Positions 1-9,687 are shown, counted from the stretch's first letter. The stretch: DNA of 64,000 bases from Bacteroidales bacterium (GCA_017556765.1 JAFYME010000013.1:1-64000), one strand, 5' to 3'. Program-made: numbers and translations. The notes: a model not told the origin generated them from the sequence alone.

Positions 1-47
1 AACATCTCTTTTGTGTTCACAAGACCGAGTTCCTTGTAAGATACCAT
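1..47 (-). CDS. fba: Class II fructose-bisphosphate aldolase, N-terminal fragment
   Basis: Only the first 15 codons are in the window; the gene runs off the left edge. Reading leftward from the ATG at 47 gives MVSYKELGLVNTKEM, which resembles the N-terminus of Bacteroidales class II fructose-1,6-bisphosphate aldolase (glycolysis/gluconeogenesis, Zn-dependent). The call rests on this short stretch alone. The gene is divergent from gmk, and the AT-rich gap between them carries a symmetric promoter-like sequence. Confidence 0.55.
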   Translation of the reverse strand, partial: MVSYKELGLVNTKEM

Positions 48-93
48 AGTCTATAATTTGTTTAAAAATCGTTTGCTTATCTCAAAATCTTGG

Positions 94-111
94 CAAAAAT
101 AACTATTTTTG
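94..111. promoter_or_regulatory. Back-to-back -7 boxes between fba and gmk
   Basis: CAAAAATA-AC-TATTTTTG is a perfect 8-bp inverted repeat. Each arm matches the Bacteroidetes -7 consensus TAnnTTTG (TATTTTTG), one reading toward gmk and one toward fba. No clear -33 TTTG sits at the usual 19-21 base spacing on either side, so this is a candidate divergent promoter only. Confidence 0.4.
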
Positions 112-155
112 CGGAAAATTAAAATATTACGGAAGCTAATTCTTCACATATCACC

Positions 156-725
156 ATGGACAATAAAGTAATCATATTCTCTGCACCTTCTGGAGCTGGC
201 AAAAGCACAGTTGTAAACCATCTTTTAGGCCTCCATCCGGAGCTTGAGTTCTCAATATCAGCTACTTCAAGAGCTCCGCGCGGCCAGGAACAGCACGGCG
301 TCGAGTACTATTTCTTCACATCAGACGAGTTCAGACAGATGATTGCAGAAGACAAGTTCGTGGAATATGAAGAAGTATATGCCGGATCATTCTACGGTAC
401 ACTAAGATCGGAGGTAGAAAGAATCTGGGCCAAAGGACATACCATCATCTTCGACATCGATGTCCAGGGAGGCGTAAATCTCAAGAGAATCTTCGGTGAG
501 CAGGCGCTTTCCATCTTCATCCAGGCTCCTTCTGTGGAGATTCTCCGCGAAAGGCTCATCGGTCGCGGAACTGACACAATGGAAGCTATCGAGAAGAGGG
601 TTGCAAAGGCTGCGTCAGAAATGGAGTTTGCTGCAGGCAAGTTCGACTATACCCTCATCAATGACGACCTTCAGACAGCGCTTGCAGAGGCTGAGGAGGT
701 TGTGGGTGGATTCCTTAAGAAATAG
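156..725 (+). CDS. gmk: Guanylate kinase
   Basis: Phosphorylates GMP/dGMP to GDP/dGDP with ATP in the cytoplasm. The 189-residue length is normal. The P-loop APSGAGKST lies at about residues 10-18. The GMP-binding segment SATSRAPRGQEQHGVEYYF follows, then EVYAGSFYGT and FDIDVQGG, all in family order. Start is the ATG after an AT-rich leader; no Shine-Dalgarno is visible, as usual in this phylum. nadD follows in the same direction after a 169-base repeat-filled gap. Confidence 0.97.
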   Translation: MDNKVIIFSAPSGAGKSTVVNHLLGLHPELEFSISATSRAPRGQEQHGVEYYFFTSDEFRQMIAEDKFVEYEEVYAGSFYGTLRSEVERIWAKGHTIIFDIDVQGGVNLKRIFGEQALSIFIQAPSVEILRERLIGRGTDTMEAIEKRVAKAASEMEFAAGKFDYTLINDDLQTALAEAEEVVGGFLKK

Positions 726-750
726 ATTCCCGATCAGGTCGGGAATGACG
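726..750 (+). repeat. Dispersed REP-like palindrome, copy R1
   Basis: Starts directly after the gmk stop codon. ATTCCCGAtc and its complement form a 20-base near-perfect inverted repeat followed by GACG. Related copies lie at 15421-15446, 43914-43938, 44348-44372, 44511-44536 (inverted), 61519-61544, 62204-62228 (decayed) and 63161-63186. Confidence 0.75.
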
Positions 751-894
751 AAAACAGAGGAAGGACGAAGACAGAGGAAGGACGAAAACAGAGGAATGAC
801 GAAAACAGAGGAAGGACGAAGACAGAGGAAGGACGAAAACTGAGGAAGGACGGAAACTGAGGAAGGACGGAAACTGAGGAAGGACGAAGGCTCT
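747..894 (+). repeat. 17-bp tandem repeat array between gmk and nadD
   Basis: Eight units of the 17-mer GACGAAAACAGAGGAAG, with scattered A/G and A/T changes, run from 747 to 882. A partial ninth unit (883-894) reaches the nadD start codon. The GACG that begins each unit is also the tail of palindrome R1, so the array appears to have grown from the palindrome's edge. It is open in one forward frame, but that product is pure repeat and not a credible gene. Confidence 0.85.
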
Positions 895-1452
895 ATGGAT
901 ATAGCGGTTTACAGCGGATCATTCAATCCATTGCACATCGGCCACCTCGCGATCATGAAGCACATGACCGAGGAGGCTGGTTTCTGGTATGTATACCTCA
1001 TCGTATCTCCGAAGAATCCCCTCAAGGAAGGCATCAGCAGCGCGACAGGCCGCGAGCGATACGAGGCGGCCATAGAAGCCGTCAGGAGGCATGAAAGGCT
1101 TCGCGTATGGGTAGACGACATAGAGCTGAACATGCCGGAGCCACATTATACTATCCGAACGCTTGACGCCCTCCGCGAAAGAGAGCCTGAAAACACATTC
1201 ACGCTCGTAATAGGAGCCGACAACCTGGCCGACATTCGCCGCTGGCGCGACTACAAACGCATTCTCAGCGAGTACGGTGTAGCAGTATTTCCTCGTACAG
1301 GTTTCGACCTCCCAGCTATCAAGGAAGACCTTCTTGCCGAAGACCAGTCATACCGCATCACCCTGCTGAATGCAGAAATGGTCGACATTTCGTCGACCAC
1401 TATCCGCGAAGCTCTAGCTTCAGGCCAGGACATGTCCGCCTGGCTTATGTAA
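895..1452 (+). CDS. nadD: Nicotinate-nucleotide adenylyltransferase
   Basis: Converts nicotinate mononucleotide and ATP to deamido-NAD in NAD biosynthesis. 185 residues. The nucleotidyltransferase motif GSFNPLHIGH is at residues 8-17 and the second signature ISSTTIR at 165-171, both as in the family. The ATG comes straight after the 17-bp array, so translation initiation lies in repeat sequence. pnuC, which imports an NAD precursor, is in the same window but not linked. Confidence 0.95.
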   Translation: MDIAVYSGSFNPLHIGHLAIMKHMTEEAGFWYVYLIVSPKNPLKEGISSATGRERYEAAIEAVRRHERLRVWVDDIELNMPEPHYTIRTLDALREREPENTFTLVIGADNLADIRRWRDYKRILSEYGVAVFPRTGFDLPAIKEDLLAEDQSYRITLLNAEMVDISSTTIREALASGQDMSAWLM

Positions 1453-1459
1453 TCCGCAC

Positions 1460-3040
1460 TTATTTCAAAAGAGTTCCCAAGACTGTTCTGGTGAGCTTTC
1501 TTGTTGCAGCTCCGACAGCCTTGCCGGCTATGTCCTTGGCAGTCGTATTTGACTTCTTGCCTGTGACCTTCTTGGAAACCTCTGTTCCGATCGAGCTTGT
1601 GACGCTTGTCACGGCAGCTCCAAGAACGGCTCCGAAAATACCTCCCAGAACACTCTTGCCTGCCTTTTTAGACTTAGCGTTCTCCTTTGCGGCCTTCTCT
1701 TCAGCCTCCGCAGCAGCCGCAGCCTCAGCTGCTTCCTGCTCCGCCTTCAGCGACGCCTCGGCCTCCTCCATCAATACTTCAAACGCGCTCTCACGATCGA
1801 CAATCTTGTCATACTTGCCATAAAGACGCGACTGATTGATGATCTGTCCTCTCTGGCCCTCTGTGACAGCACCGATCTGGCTCAAAGGGAAGAGAATCTT
1901 AGCACGCTCCACTACCGAAGGAGCACCCTTCTCATCAAGGAAAGACACGAGGGCCTCACCTGTTCCAAGCTCCATGATCGCATCGGCAGTCTTGAACTCA
2001 GGATTCGCTCTGAACGTCTCGGCAGCAGTCTTCACAGCCTTCTGATCCTTTGGAGTAAATGCCCTGAGAGCATGCTGGACACGGTTTCCGAGCTGTCCGA
2101 GGATCTCCTCTGGGATATCCGTAGGGCTCTGTGTCACGAAATAGACTCCCACACCCTTGCTTCGGATAAGACGTACGACCTGCTCGATCTTGTCTACAAG
2201 AGCCTTCGAAGTCTCGTCGAAGAGCATATGTGCCTCATCGAAGAAGAACACAAGCTTCGGAAGATCCATATCGCCGACCTCCGGAAGCTGAGCGTAGAGC
2301 TCTGTAAGGAGCCAGAGAAGGAATGTTGAATAAAGCTTAGGCTGAAGCATGAGCTTGTCAGCTGCCAGCACATTCATAACACCCTTGCCCTGCTCGCACT
2401 GGAGAAGGTCGTAGATATCAAATGACGGCTCAGCGAAGAACTTGTCAGCGCCCTGATTCTCGAGAGTCAACAAAGCGCGCTGAATCGCACCTACGCTCTG
2501 CGCTGTGATGTTTCCATATGATGCAGTATACTGCTTCGCATTCTCCGCTACATAATTGAGCATTGAGCGAAGGTCCTTCAGGTCAAGCAGAAGAAGTCCA
2601 CGGTCGTCAGCGATCCTGAACACGATGTTCAGGATTCCCTCCTGAGTCTCATTCAGCTGAAGAAGACGGGAAAGAAGCTGCGGGCCCATATTGGAAACGG
2701 TAGTCCTCATAGGATGTCCCTGCTCTCCATACACGTCGAAGAAACGTACAGGGCATGGTCCGAATTTCGGATTCTCGATGCCGAACTCCGCACATCTCTT
2801 CTCGATGAATCCGCTCATCGCTCCTGTCTGGCTGATACCGGAAAGGTCTCCCTTCATGTCGGCCATGAAGCATGGCACTCCTGCCTGACAGAATGTCTCC
2901 GCAAGCACCTGGAGCGTTACAGTCTTTCCCGTACCGGTAGCGCCGGCGATGAGACCATGACGGTTCGCCATCTTACCGCAGATTGAAATAGGGCCGTTCG
3001 GGCCGTGGGCCACATACAGGCCGTGGTCTTTTGTATACAT
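1460..3040 (-). CDS. HerA-like/DUF853 ATPase (YjgR type)
   Basis: 526-residue P-loop ATPase of the HerA/FtsK superfamily. Walker A is GATGTGKT at residues 33-40; Walker B is the hydrophobic run ending FFFDEAH near 270; an [15 protein letters not shown] sensor/arginine region follows. The C-terminal ~120 residues are Ala/Lys/Glu-rich (probable coiled coil), then a Gly/Ala/Ser-rich tail. The family is usually annotated as a bipolar DNA helicase-like protein, but its biological role is unsettled. Last gene of a leftward operon, 11 bases after sulP. Confidence 0.88.
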   Translation of the reverse strand: MYTKDHGLYVAHGPNGPISICGKMANRHGLIAGATGTGKTVTLQVLAETFCQAGVPCFMADMKGDLSGISQTGAMSGFIEKRCAEFGIENPKFGPCPVRFFDVYGEQGHPMRTTVSNMGPQLLSRLLQLNETQEGILNIVFRIADDRGLLLLDLKDLRSMLNYVAENAKQYTASYGNITAQSVGAIQRALLTLENQGADKFFAEPSFDIYDLLQCEQGKGVMNVLAADKLMLQPKLYSTFLLWLLTELYAQLPEVGDMDLPKLVFFFDEAHMLFDETSKALVDKIEQVVRLIRSKGVGVYFVTQSPTDIPEEILGQLGNRVQHALRAFTPKDQKAVKTAAETFRANPEFKTADAIMELGTGEALVSFLDEKGAPSVVERAKILFPLSQIGAVTEGQRGQIINQSRLYGKYDKIVDRESAFEVLMEEAEASLKAEQEAAEAAAAAEAEEKAAKENAKSKKAGKSVLGGIFGAVLGAAVTSVTSSIGTEVSKKVTGKKSNTTAKDIAGKAVGAATRKLTRTVLGTLLK

Positions 3041-3051
3041 AGTATTGGTCT

Positions 3052-4761
3052 TTATTTCTTTACAAGTTCGCGTGCCTTTTCAAGGGCAGGCACGATGTGA
3101 GGATAGATGCAGTCCTGTCCGAGCTCAAGATCGACACCGAACTTCACGAGAGACTGATGTACCTTCTCAGTAACACCTGAAAGGATCACTGTCACTCCCC
3201 TCTTATGAGTTCTCTCGCAGAGGTTGCGGAGGTTGTTGATACCGGTAGAGTCGATGAAAGGCACCTTACGCATTCTGATGATACGCACCTTTGTTCCCGG
3301 CTTCTTCATCTGCTCGAGCTCCTCGAAACGGCTTGCAAGACCGAAGAAGAAAGGTCCGTCGATCTCATAAACCTCTACTCCATCAGGGATGTCAAGTCTG
3401 TCTGTATTCTCCATCGAAGCGACTTCATCGTCTTCTGTCGCTGCAAGATGATGGCCTTCAAGGACAGAGATGTTTGAAGTCTGCATCACACGGCGGACGA
3501 AGAGCACGATTGCGAGCACAACACCCACCTCGATAGCCACTGTAAGGTCGACGATAACTGTAAGGAAGAATGTGATCAGAAGCACAGCCACATCCGACTT
3601 GTCACCGCGGAGGAGGTACTTGAATGTCCTCCACTCACTCATGTTGTAAGCGACCTGAACGAGGATGGCTGCAAGGCATGAGAGCGGGATATAGATTGCA
3701 TACGGCATGAGAAAGAGGTAGATGAGCAGGAGAACCACTGCATGTATAAGTCCTGTCACAGGGCTCTTTCCTCCGTTATTGATGCTGGCCATTGTTCTTG
3801 CAAGGGCTCCTGTAGCAGGAATACCTCCGAAAAGCGGAGTTATGATGTTTGCTATACCCTGTCCGATGAGCTCTGTATTTGCATGGTGACGCTTTCCTGT
3901 CGCACCGTCCGCCACCATGGCAGCGAGGAGAGACTCGATCGCGCAGAGGATGGCGATTGTGAAGGCTGGAGAAACAAGACCCTTGATAGTCTCATAATCA
4001 AACTCAGGCGCAACTGGCTTAGGCATAGGGAGTCCGTTTGCAAGCTCAGGGAACTTCGAGCCGATAGTAGCAAGCTCGATTCCGGCAAACTTACTGAGAA
4101 GGACTGAAGCCAATGTTCCGATAATCAGCGCGATAAGCGATCCAGGAACCTTCTTTGTGACCTTACCCCAGCTAAAGCAGATCACCAGACAGAAGATGCT
4201 CATGACGAGCTCGATCCAATTGATGCTGCCGATATTCTGGAAATAGCAGATCCACTGTGGGATGAATCCTGCCGGTACTGCAAGGTCAAGCGGAAGGCCG
4301 AAGAAGTCCTTCATCTGGGTCGAGAAGATGGTGAGGGCGATACCGCTGGTGAAACCGACCACAATAGGATATGGGATGAACTTGAAGATCACGCCCATCT
4401 TGAACACACCCATGAGCACGAGGAACACACCGGCCATGATGGTCGCGATGATGAGGCCCTGCATGCCGTACTGGCCGACGATACCCGCCACAATCACGAT
4501 GAACGCTCCGGTAGGACCACCGATAAGGAAGTTGGATCCTCCGAAGAACGAGATAAGGAATCCTGCCACAATCGCAGTGATGAGACCCTGCTGAGGAGTC
4601 ACGCCGCTGGCGATACCGAAAGCGATCGCCAATGGCAACGCTATGATACCGACAATGATTCCCGCAATAAGGTCTGAGGTAAATGTCTTGCTGTCATACT
4701 TACCTTTTGCAAACAGCCCGAAAAGCTTGGGCTGGAACACTTCTTTCAGGTTAAATTTCAT
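3052..4761 (-). CDS. SulP-family anion transporter with STAS domain
   Basis: 569-residue inner-membrane transporter of the SLC26/SulP family. Residues ~25-430 hold many hydrophobic helices with the family's early [13 protein letters not shown] and [11 protein letters not shown] motifs. Residues ~440-560 are a cytoplasmic STAS domain ([12 protein letters not shown]). Substrates in the family include sulfate, bicarbonate and dicarboxylates; the sequence does not say which applies here. It lies 11 bases from both neighbours, so it is probably cotranscribed with rsmD and the HerA-like gene. Confidence 0.94.
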   Translation of the reverse strand: MKFNLKEVFQPKLFGLFAKGKYDSKTFTSDLIAGIIVGIIALPLAIAFGIASGVTPQQGLITAIVAGFLISFFGGSNFLIGGPTGAFIVIVAGIVGQYGMQGLIIATIMAGVFLVLMGVFKMGVIFKFIPYPIVVGFTSGIALTIFSTQMKDFFGLPLDLAVPAGFIPQWICYFQNIGSINWIELVMSIFCLVICFSWGKVTKKVPGSLIALIIGTLASVLLSKFAGIELATIGSKFPELANGLPMPKPVAPEFDYETIKGLVSPAFTIAILCAIESLLAAMVADGATGKRHHANTELIGQGIANIITPLFGGIPATGALARTMASINNGGKSPVTGLIHAVVLLLIYLFLMPYAIYIPLSCLAAILVQVAYNMSEWRTFKYLLRGDKSDVAVLLITFFLTVIVDLTVAIEVGVVLAIVLFVRRVMQTSNISVLEGHHLAATEDDEVASMENTDRLDIPDGVEVYEIDGPFFFGLASRFEELEQMKKPGTKVRIIRMRKVPFIDSTGINNLRNLCERTHKRGVTVILSGVTEKVHQSLVKFGVDLELGQDCIYPHIVPALEKARELVKK

Positions 4762-4772
4762 GATACACTTAA

Positions 4773-5318
4773 TTAATCCACTACTATATTTTCAAAAAAC
4801 GAGAAATGCACATTCCCGTATTTCTTTTCCTTTACGAACTTAGGATGATATTCGAAATTGTATTCTTCCGGATGCTCGAGAATGAAATAGGCACCCGGAT
4901 GAAGGATATCCTTTGCGAACACCTTGTCTGGCAAAGTAGCCAGATCTTCAAGAGCATATGGAGGATCCGCAAAGATGATATCAAATTTCTCACGGCAGAT
5001 CTCAAGAAACTCGAACACATTATGTCTGACGACAGTAAGATTATTCATTCCGAATTTCGCCGCCTGAGATTTGATGAAGTTGGCATGTAACGGAAGCATC
5101 TCTACACAGTAGACCATTGACGCTCCTCTGGATGCGAACTCATACGATATGGCTCCCGTTCCTCCAAAAAGATCGAGAACCTGCAGGCCTTCCATCTCAT
5201 ATTCGTTATTAAGGATATTGAAAAGGCCTTCTTTAGCAAAATCCGTAGTCGGGCGCGCCTTATATCCCTGAGGAGGCAATATGGTCTTGCCTCTGAGTCT
5301 TCCACCGATAATCCTCAT
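4773..5318 (-). CDS. rsmD: 16S rRNA (guanine-966 N2)-methyltransferase
   Basis: SAM-dependent methyltransferase that modifies G966 of 16S rRNA during small-subunit assembly. 181 residues. SAM-binding motif I is LDLFGGTGAISYE (48-60) and the catalytic DPPY is at 118-121. N-terminal MRIIGGRLRGKTI and ARPTTDFAKEGLFN are diagnostic for RsmD. It is 12 bases downstream of the DUF3822 gene, a pairing I recall as common in Bacteroidetes. Confidence 0.95.
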   Translation of the reverse strand: MRIIGGRLRGKTILPPQGYKARPTTDFAKEGLFNILNNEYEMEGLQVLDLFGGTGAISYEFASRGASMVYCVEMLPLHANFIKSQAAKFGMNNLTVVRHNVFEFLEICREKFDIIFADPPYALEDLATLPDKVFAKDILHPGAYFILEHPEEYNFEYHPKFVKEKKYGNVHFSFFENIVVD

Positions 5319-5330
5319 ACCTATATATTA

Positions 5331-6011
5331 TTATATCTGCTCGACATTCTTGAAATAACGATACAGGGACATTTCCTGATCTTCCTGAAGCTCAGTCCTG
5401 AAACATATTGTCGAGACCTCTGGATTTAGCTGAAGCTTCTTCATTGCCATGAATATGAAATATTCTGCTGTTGTAAAATCAGGGGCCTGGAAAGAATTGC
5501 AAAGCAGAAGGCTTCGTCCCTGAGCTATCACAAGATACAGCCATCCATCCATATATGAGGCAATTATCTTGTTATACTCCTGTATCTGCGGGATCTGTTT
5601 CAAGAGGTAGTATGCTTCAGGAAGCGGATCTGCTTTTGTTCCATCGAGCTTGAGCACCGACTCTGATATGACCCTGGAGAGAGTCTCTCCGATAGTGTTT
5701 GAATAAACAAGAACGGCAGCACACTCGGGAACCTCCACGAACTCCACAAGATCGTTCTCTGCGACATTAACTACCTCCTCCAGCATCTTCCTGGCATGGA
5801 GAGGATGATGGAAATGCGACGGAACCAAAGTGAACTTAGGAGTAAAAAGGGAAATCTCCACCTCCCCATACCTCTTCTGGAATTCCGGAGTTGTGAAAAT
5901 CCGCTCCGCACCCATCCATGAAGAAGAGTGCTGAACATTGTCGGCCTGTATCTTAAAAGAATATCCACTCAAGCCGACTTGAATGGATATCCTGTTTTTC
6001 ATATTTGTCAT
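5331..6011 (-). CDS. DUF3822 family protein
   Basis: 226 residues. No signal peptide or membrane segment is obvious. The pattern SIQVGLSGYSFKIQ near the start and the position directly before rsmD match the Bacteroidetes DUF3822 family, which has an actin-like ATPase-related fold in annotations I recall but no established function. It likely belongs to the same transcript as rsmD. Confidence 0.75.
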   Translation of the reverse strand: MTNMKNRISIQVGLSGYSFKIQADNVQHSSSWMGAERIFTTPEFQKRYGEVEISLFTPKFTLVPSHFHHPLHARKMLEEVVNVAENDLVEFVEVPECAAVLVYSNTIGETLSRVISESVLKLDGTKADPLPEAYYLLKQIPQIQEYNKIIASYMDGWLYLVIAQGRSLLLCNSFQAPDFTTAEYFIFMAMKKLQLNPEVSTICFRTELQEDQEMSLYRYFKNVEQI

Positions 6012-6020
6012 AGTCGGTGA

Positions 6021-6725
6021 CTACTCCCAGTTTCCTGCGTTGTTGTTAGGTGCTGTGATACTTCCGACCTGAAGTCCCTTGTAACGACCCTTGTCCTCCT
6101 GCTCTGCATCGAGGTTGATTCTGAGCTGGTTGTCAAGGCCCTTGAGGAGGCTCTTGTAAGGCATTGAAGCCTCGAAGAGAGGAACGTTCACTCCAGATAC
6201 CTTCTTTACAGTAGACTCCATGATCACTGAATCACCGCTGAAAGGAATGAATGCGATAGAGTCAACAACGAAGTTTGGACGGTCATTGAAGAGAGTATCC
6301 CTTACTGGAATCTCGCTTGTAACCTGGAACACGAGGTTCTGCTCACCTGCAAGGTAAAGCTCGTGGAGCTTCTGGTTGAGCTGCTCTGGCTTGAGGCCAC
6401 GGAACTTCTTCTTGAGCTGCTCTGTGTGAGCCATTGCAAGAGAGTCGTCCTTTGAGCCGACCTGAAGAGTGATCTTCATCTTTCCGTCGTTGTAGAACTG
6501 GATAAGTGAATCAATTGTAGATGCATAGTGTGCATTTACATTCTTGAAAGCAACCTGAAGGTCACGGATATCCTTAAGACGCTGTACCGCGATCTCAGTA
6601 CGATAATCCTTGTGCTTGTTGAACTTTACAGGCTCCATGATGCTCTGCACGAGAAGATAAGTCAATCCCACGATAGCCGCTGGGAGAAGCAAATAGGTAA
6701 ATACCTTTCTGATAATTGAACTCAT
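6021..6725 (-). CDS. Conserved membrane-anchored protein of unknown function
   Basis: I place the start at the ATG at 6725 (MSSIIRKVF), giving 234 residues. The longer open frame to 6938 would run through the promoter region and into nrnA. One transmembrane helix is at about residues 8-27, followed by a probable extracytoplasmic domain with a helical stretch (~40-130) and a Gly/Asn-rich C-terminus. No family recognised. It is the first gene of the five-gene leftward operon ending with the HerA-like ATPase; a -7 box lies at 6764-6771. Confidence 0.7.
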   Translation of the reverse strand: MSSIIRKVFTYLLLPAAIVGLTYLLVQSIMEPVKFNKHKDYRTEIAVQRLKDIRDLQVAFKNVNAHYASTIDSLIQFYNDGKMKITLQVGSKDDSLAMAHTEQLKKKFRGLKPEQLNQKLHELYLAGEQNLVFQVTSEIPVRDTLFNDRPNFVVDSIAFIPFSGDSVIMESTVKKVSGVNVPLFEASMPYKSLLKGLDNQLRINLDAEQEDKGRYKGLQVGSITAPNNNAGNWE

Positions 6726-6763
6726 TATTTTAGTGTTTATATTTTTCCTTACAAAACAACGGA

Positions 6764-6771
6764 CAAAGTTA
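6764..6771 (-). promoter_or_regulatory. -7 box upstream of the leftward rsmD operon
   Basis: On the minus strand this reads TAACTTTG, a full match to TAnnTTTG, about 40 bases before the ATG at 6725. No good -33 TTTG at 19-21 bases was found. Confidence 0.5.
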
Positions 6772-6780
6772 GCAAATTGA

Positions 6781-6812
6781 TTTCTGAAATGCAATATAAA
6801 TTTATAATTTTG
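6781..6812 (+). promoter_or_regulatory. Promoter of the nrnA operon
   Basis: TAATTTTG (6805-6812) fits the -7 consensus, with TTTC (6781-6784) exactly 20 bases upstream as a one-mismatch -33 element. The nrnA start codon is 22 bases downstream of the -7 box. Confidence 0.55.
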
Positions 6813-6834
6813 CAACCGAAAAAGTTTACAACAA

Positions 6835-7902
6835 ATGCATGATATCAATTCAGACAACATAAGCAGGCTCGAAAAGCTGATTTCGCAGGCCAGAAGGATT
6901 GCCATAGTGACCCACATGAAACCCGACGGCGACGCCATGGGCAGCAGTGTGGCACTATATCATTTCATCGGCATGTGCGCCGGTCATAGCGTCAAGATCG
7001 TCCTCAATGACCGATATCCCGACTACCTGGGTTTCCTTGCAGAAGACATCCCCGCCTCGGACATGATCATATGGCAGGAACGTCCTGCCGAGGCGGAGAC
7101 AGCCATAAAGGACAGCGATCTTGTCATTTGCCTGGACTTCAATGTCTTCCACAGGACCGACAAGCTCGAGCAGGCATTGACAGAATCAAAGGCAGACAAG
7201 GTACTCATCGACCATCACCTGAATCCGGACAGAGCGTCTTTCGAACTGAGTTTTTCCGAGACCGACATATCTTCCGCATCGGAATTGCTGTACCACATCC
7301 TCATGGAGACAGGAAAGATCGCCCACGACGCTACAATGCTCCCACATCGCGCGGCTACAGCCTTGATGACAGGAATGACTACAGACACAAACAACTTTGC
7401 CAACTCGACATACCCGTCAACCTTCCGCATGGCATCAGCCCTCCTGGCGTCAGGAGTCGACAGGGACGAAATCCTGTCAAGACTCTACAATCAGTATGGG
7501 GAGAACCGCCTGAGAGTCCTTGGGCACATGATGAAGGACCTGCTTACAATTACAGAAGACGGCGTGGCATACATAGTGCTGGACAAGGCTACACTCGAGC
7601 ATTACAATGTCCAGGAAGGTGACACCGAAGGATTTGTAAACATGCCGCTTTCGATCGCCGAAGTCAGGATGAGCATTATGCTCAAGGAAGACAAAGACAG
7701 AGTAAGGGTTTCGATCCGCTCAAAGAAAGGCACATCGGCAAACACATGCGCACGCATCTATTTCAATGGAGGCGGACATGAGAATGCGGCTGGAGGCAGG
7801 CTGAACATTCCTGAAGACATATCGGGAATATCCGAAGCCGCAGGCTATATAGAGGAAAAAACACATGAATATTTCACAAAGGAAAATGGAAATAAAAACT
7901 AA
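6835..7902 (+). CDS. nrnA: DHH-family phosphoesterase, NrnA-like oligoribonuclease / pAp phosphatase
   Basis: 355 residues. Degrades 2-5 nt RNA ends (nanoRNA) and/or 3'-phosphoadenosine 5'-phosphate in this family. DHH motifs in order: THMKPDGDAMGSS near residue 25, LDFNVFHRTD near 100, and LIDHH near 125. The C-terminal DHHA1 domain ends in FNGGGHENAAGG, which binds substrate. First gene of a rightward operon; its 3' end overlaps the next gene by 38 bases (or 17 if the internal ATG at 7886 is used). Confidence 0.93.
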   Translation: MHDINSDNISRLEKLISQARRIAIVTHMKPDGDAMGSSVALYHFIGMCAGHSVKIVLNDRYPDYLGFLAEDIPASDMIIWQERPAEAETAIKDSDLVICLDFNVFHRTDKLEQALTESKADKVLIDHHLNPDRASFELSFSETDISSASELLYHILMETGKIAHDATMLPHRAATALMTGMTTDTNNFANSTYPSTFRMASALLASGVDRDEILSRLYNQYGENRLRVLGHMMKDLLTITEDGVAYIVLDKATLEHYNVQEGDTEGFVNMPLSIAEVRMSIMLKEDKDRVRVSIRSKKGTSANTCARIYFNGGGHENAAGGRLNIPEDISGISEAAGYIEEKTHEYFTKENGNKN

Positions 7903-8605
7903 AATATTCGCCCTGGCGCTGATATGCCTTGCAGGAACTTCCTGTCTCAAGGAGAAACTTGAAGCAGGATACAACAAGCAGGAGACCAGCATAGATACAT
8001 ACATATCGAAGAACCCTACCGCCAAAAGGACAGCGACGATCGCAGACACATTGATGGTCACAGACACGATTCCCGTCTACGACACAACGTACATATATGA
8101 GACGGACGGGAACGGATCCATTGACACCATAATGGTCATCGACACAACCGAAAAGTACGAATCGAGAGTGGAGATACAGAAACGGGACACCACATGGACG
8201 GACACTCTCCGCGTGGTATACAACAACGGTTCAACAAGACTTGTATGGGAAGAAGGAAGCGGCCCTATGCTTGAGCCAGACGGTTCAATATCATTCTATT
8301 ACGCAGGGTACACATTCAGCGGAACGATCGACAAGAAGAATCTTTTCGTAACGAATCATCAGGAGACCGCCGAAGCAGCAGGCTTTGCACTGTCTGACCC
8401 TGATTACGAACTTTACGAAATCAATCTCGGCGAAACTGACCTCATAGACGGCCTCAGAAGCGGTCTCACAGGAGTCAGGGCCGGGGAAAGATGTGACATT
8501 CTTTTTTCAGGAAAATATGCATTCGGAAACAGCACCTTTGGCATAATTCCTGCAAATTCCGCCCTGGCCTTCCAAATTTGGGTGGTTGGAGTTTCCAATG
8601 ATTAG
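7865..8605 (+). CDS. FKBP-like lipoprotein
   Basis: 246 residues (239 from the alternative ATG at 7886). A lipoprotein signal ends in LAGTSC, so the mature protein is probably lipid-anchored. Residues ~35-100 are Thr/Asp-rich low complexity with repeated DT and IDT motifs. The C-terminal ~130 residues look like an FKBP-type peptidyl-prolyl isomerase fold (GEGAGERCDI-type segment, YAFG, IPANSALAFQIWV). The classic active-site aromatic set is incomplete, so enzymatic activity is uncertain. Overlaps the nrnA end. Confidence 0.7.
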   Translation: MNISQRKMEIKTKIFALALICLAGTSCLKEKLEAGYNKQETSIDTYISKNPTAKRTATIADTLMVTDTIPVYDTTYIYETDGNGSIDTIMVIDTTEKYESRVEIQKRDTTWTDTLRVVYNNGSTRLVWEEGSGPMLEPDGSISFYYAGYTFSGTIDKKNLFVTNHQETAEAAGFALSDPDYELYEINLGETDLIDGLRSGLTGVRAGERCDILFSGKYAFGNSTFGIIPANSALAFQIWVVGVSND

Positions 8606-8624
8606 GGCCAATGACTTTTTTTAC

Positions 8625-8632
8625 TATCTTTG
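8625..8632 (+). promoter_or_regulatory. -7 box upstream of the second FKBP-like lipoprotein
   Basis: TATCTTTG, full consensus, 24 bases before the ATG at 8657. It suggests an internal promoter, so the second lipoprotein and the MATE gene may be transcribed separately from nrnA. Confidence 0.55.
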
Positions 8633-8656
8633 TCGGTTAAATTTTCAATACGAATA

Positions 8657-9682
8657 ATGAAAAAGACAATAAAGACTGCAGCATTCATTGCTATCGCACT
8701 TGCAGCCATAGGCTGTGCCAAAGTCGAGAAGACAGGAGCAAACGAAGCGAACGAAAGATATTTCAACGCTTGGATGGAAGTGAACCACCCGGGACTCAAG
8801 CCAAGCGGACTCGGCATATATGTACTTGAAAATGAAGAGGGTACGGGAGCCGAAGTAAAGAAAGGCGGCTATGCCATAGTTGACTATGTGGTCACAGACC
8901 TTGAAGGCAACATATCCACATATACAGACAAGTATACAGCCCAGCAGCTCGGTACATACGACACGACAGCATACTACGGCCCTAAGGTGATGACAACTAT
9001 TGACAACACCATTCAGGCAGGACTTGCAGATGCTATAGTCGGCATGAAGGCAGGCGGACGCAAGAAAGTGATCATCCCAAGCTGGCTCATGACATACAAG
9101 ACATATGACAATCCAGCAGATTACCTGAAGAACGCTTCGACCGGCACAAGCGCGATCTATGACATCACAATCAGGAACTACACAGACAGCATCTATAAAT
9201 ACGAGATCAACAACATCGCTGAATATTTCAAGGCAAACAGCGACATATTCGGCAACATGACAGCAAGGGATTCTGCAAAAGTATACGGATTCTACTACAA
9301 GCAGCTCCAGGCCCCTTCTGACACAACATCATTCCCTAAGGACACATCCATCTACATCAACTATACAGGAAGACTTCTTAACGGCCTTGTTTTCGACACC
9401 ACAATCGAGAAAACCGCGAAAGACAACGGAATCTGGTCTTCTACAAGGACTTACGAACCGACCAAGATCAACTGGGGAGAGAGCTATGAGAAAATAACCA
9501 TGGGTTCGAGCAGTTCAAGCACAATCAGCGGTTTTGCTCTTACTCTCTGGAAGATGAGGGCACACGAGAAAGGCATCGGTGTCTTCTACTCGCCTCTCGG
9601 ATACGGATACAATGGCAGCGGAGCAAGCATTCCGTCATATTCACCGCTGATTTTTGAAATAGAGATAGTTGACAAACCATAA
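8657..9682 (+). CDS. FKBP-type peptidyl-prolyl isomerase lipoprotein
   Basis: 341 residues from the ATG at 8657 (MKKTIKTAAF). The TTG at 8630 lies in the -7 box and is rejected. Lipoprotein signal ends LAAIGC. Two regions look FKBP-like: residues ~40-190 (GLGIYVLENEEGTGAEVKKG, then GMKAGGRKKVIIPSW) and ~225-340 (INYTGRLLNGLVFDTT, then PLGYGYNGSGASIPSYSPLIFEIEIV). A tandem FKBP arrangement with a Ser-rich linker is therefore likely, acting as an envelope folding factor. The MATE gene starts 5 bases later. Confidence 0.8.
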   Translation: MKKTIKTAAFIAIALAAIGCAKVEKTGANEANERYFNAWMEVNHPGLKPSGLGIYVLENEEGTGAEVKKGGYAIVDYVVTDLEGNISTYTDKYTAQQLGTYDTTAYYGPKVMTTIDNTIQAGLADAIVGMKAGGRKKVIIPSWLMTYKTYDNPADYLKNASTGTSAIYDITIRNYTDSIYKYEINNIAEYFKANSDIFGNMTARDSAKVYGFYYKQLQAPSDTTSFPKDTSIYINYTGRLLNGLVFDTTIEKTAKDNGIWSSTRTYEPTKINWGESYEKITMGSSSSSTISGFALTLWKMRAHEKGIGVFYSPLGYGYNGSGASIPSYSPLIFEIEIVDKP

Positions 9683-9687
9683 TAAGG

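Noticed and set aside
496..843. Open frame across gmk and the 17-bp array
   Set aside because: Out of frame with gmk; its second half is repeat-encoded Arg/Lys/Glu low complexity.
6726..6938. Longer start for the membrane protein ending at 6021
   Set aside because: The extension overlaps the nrnA start and both divergent promoters and is not protein-like.
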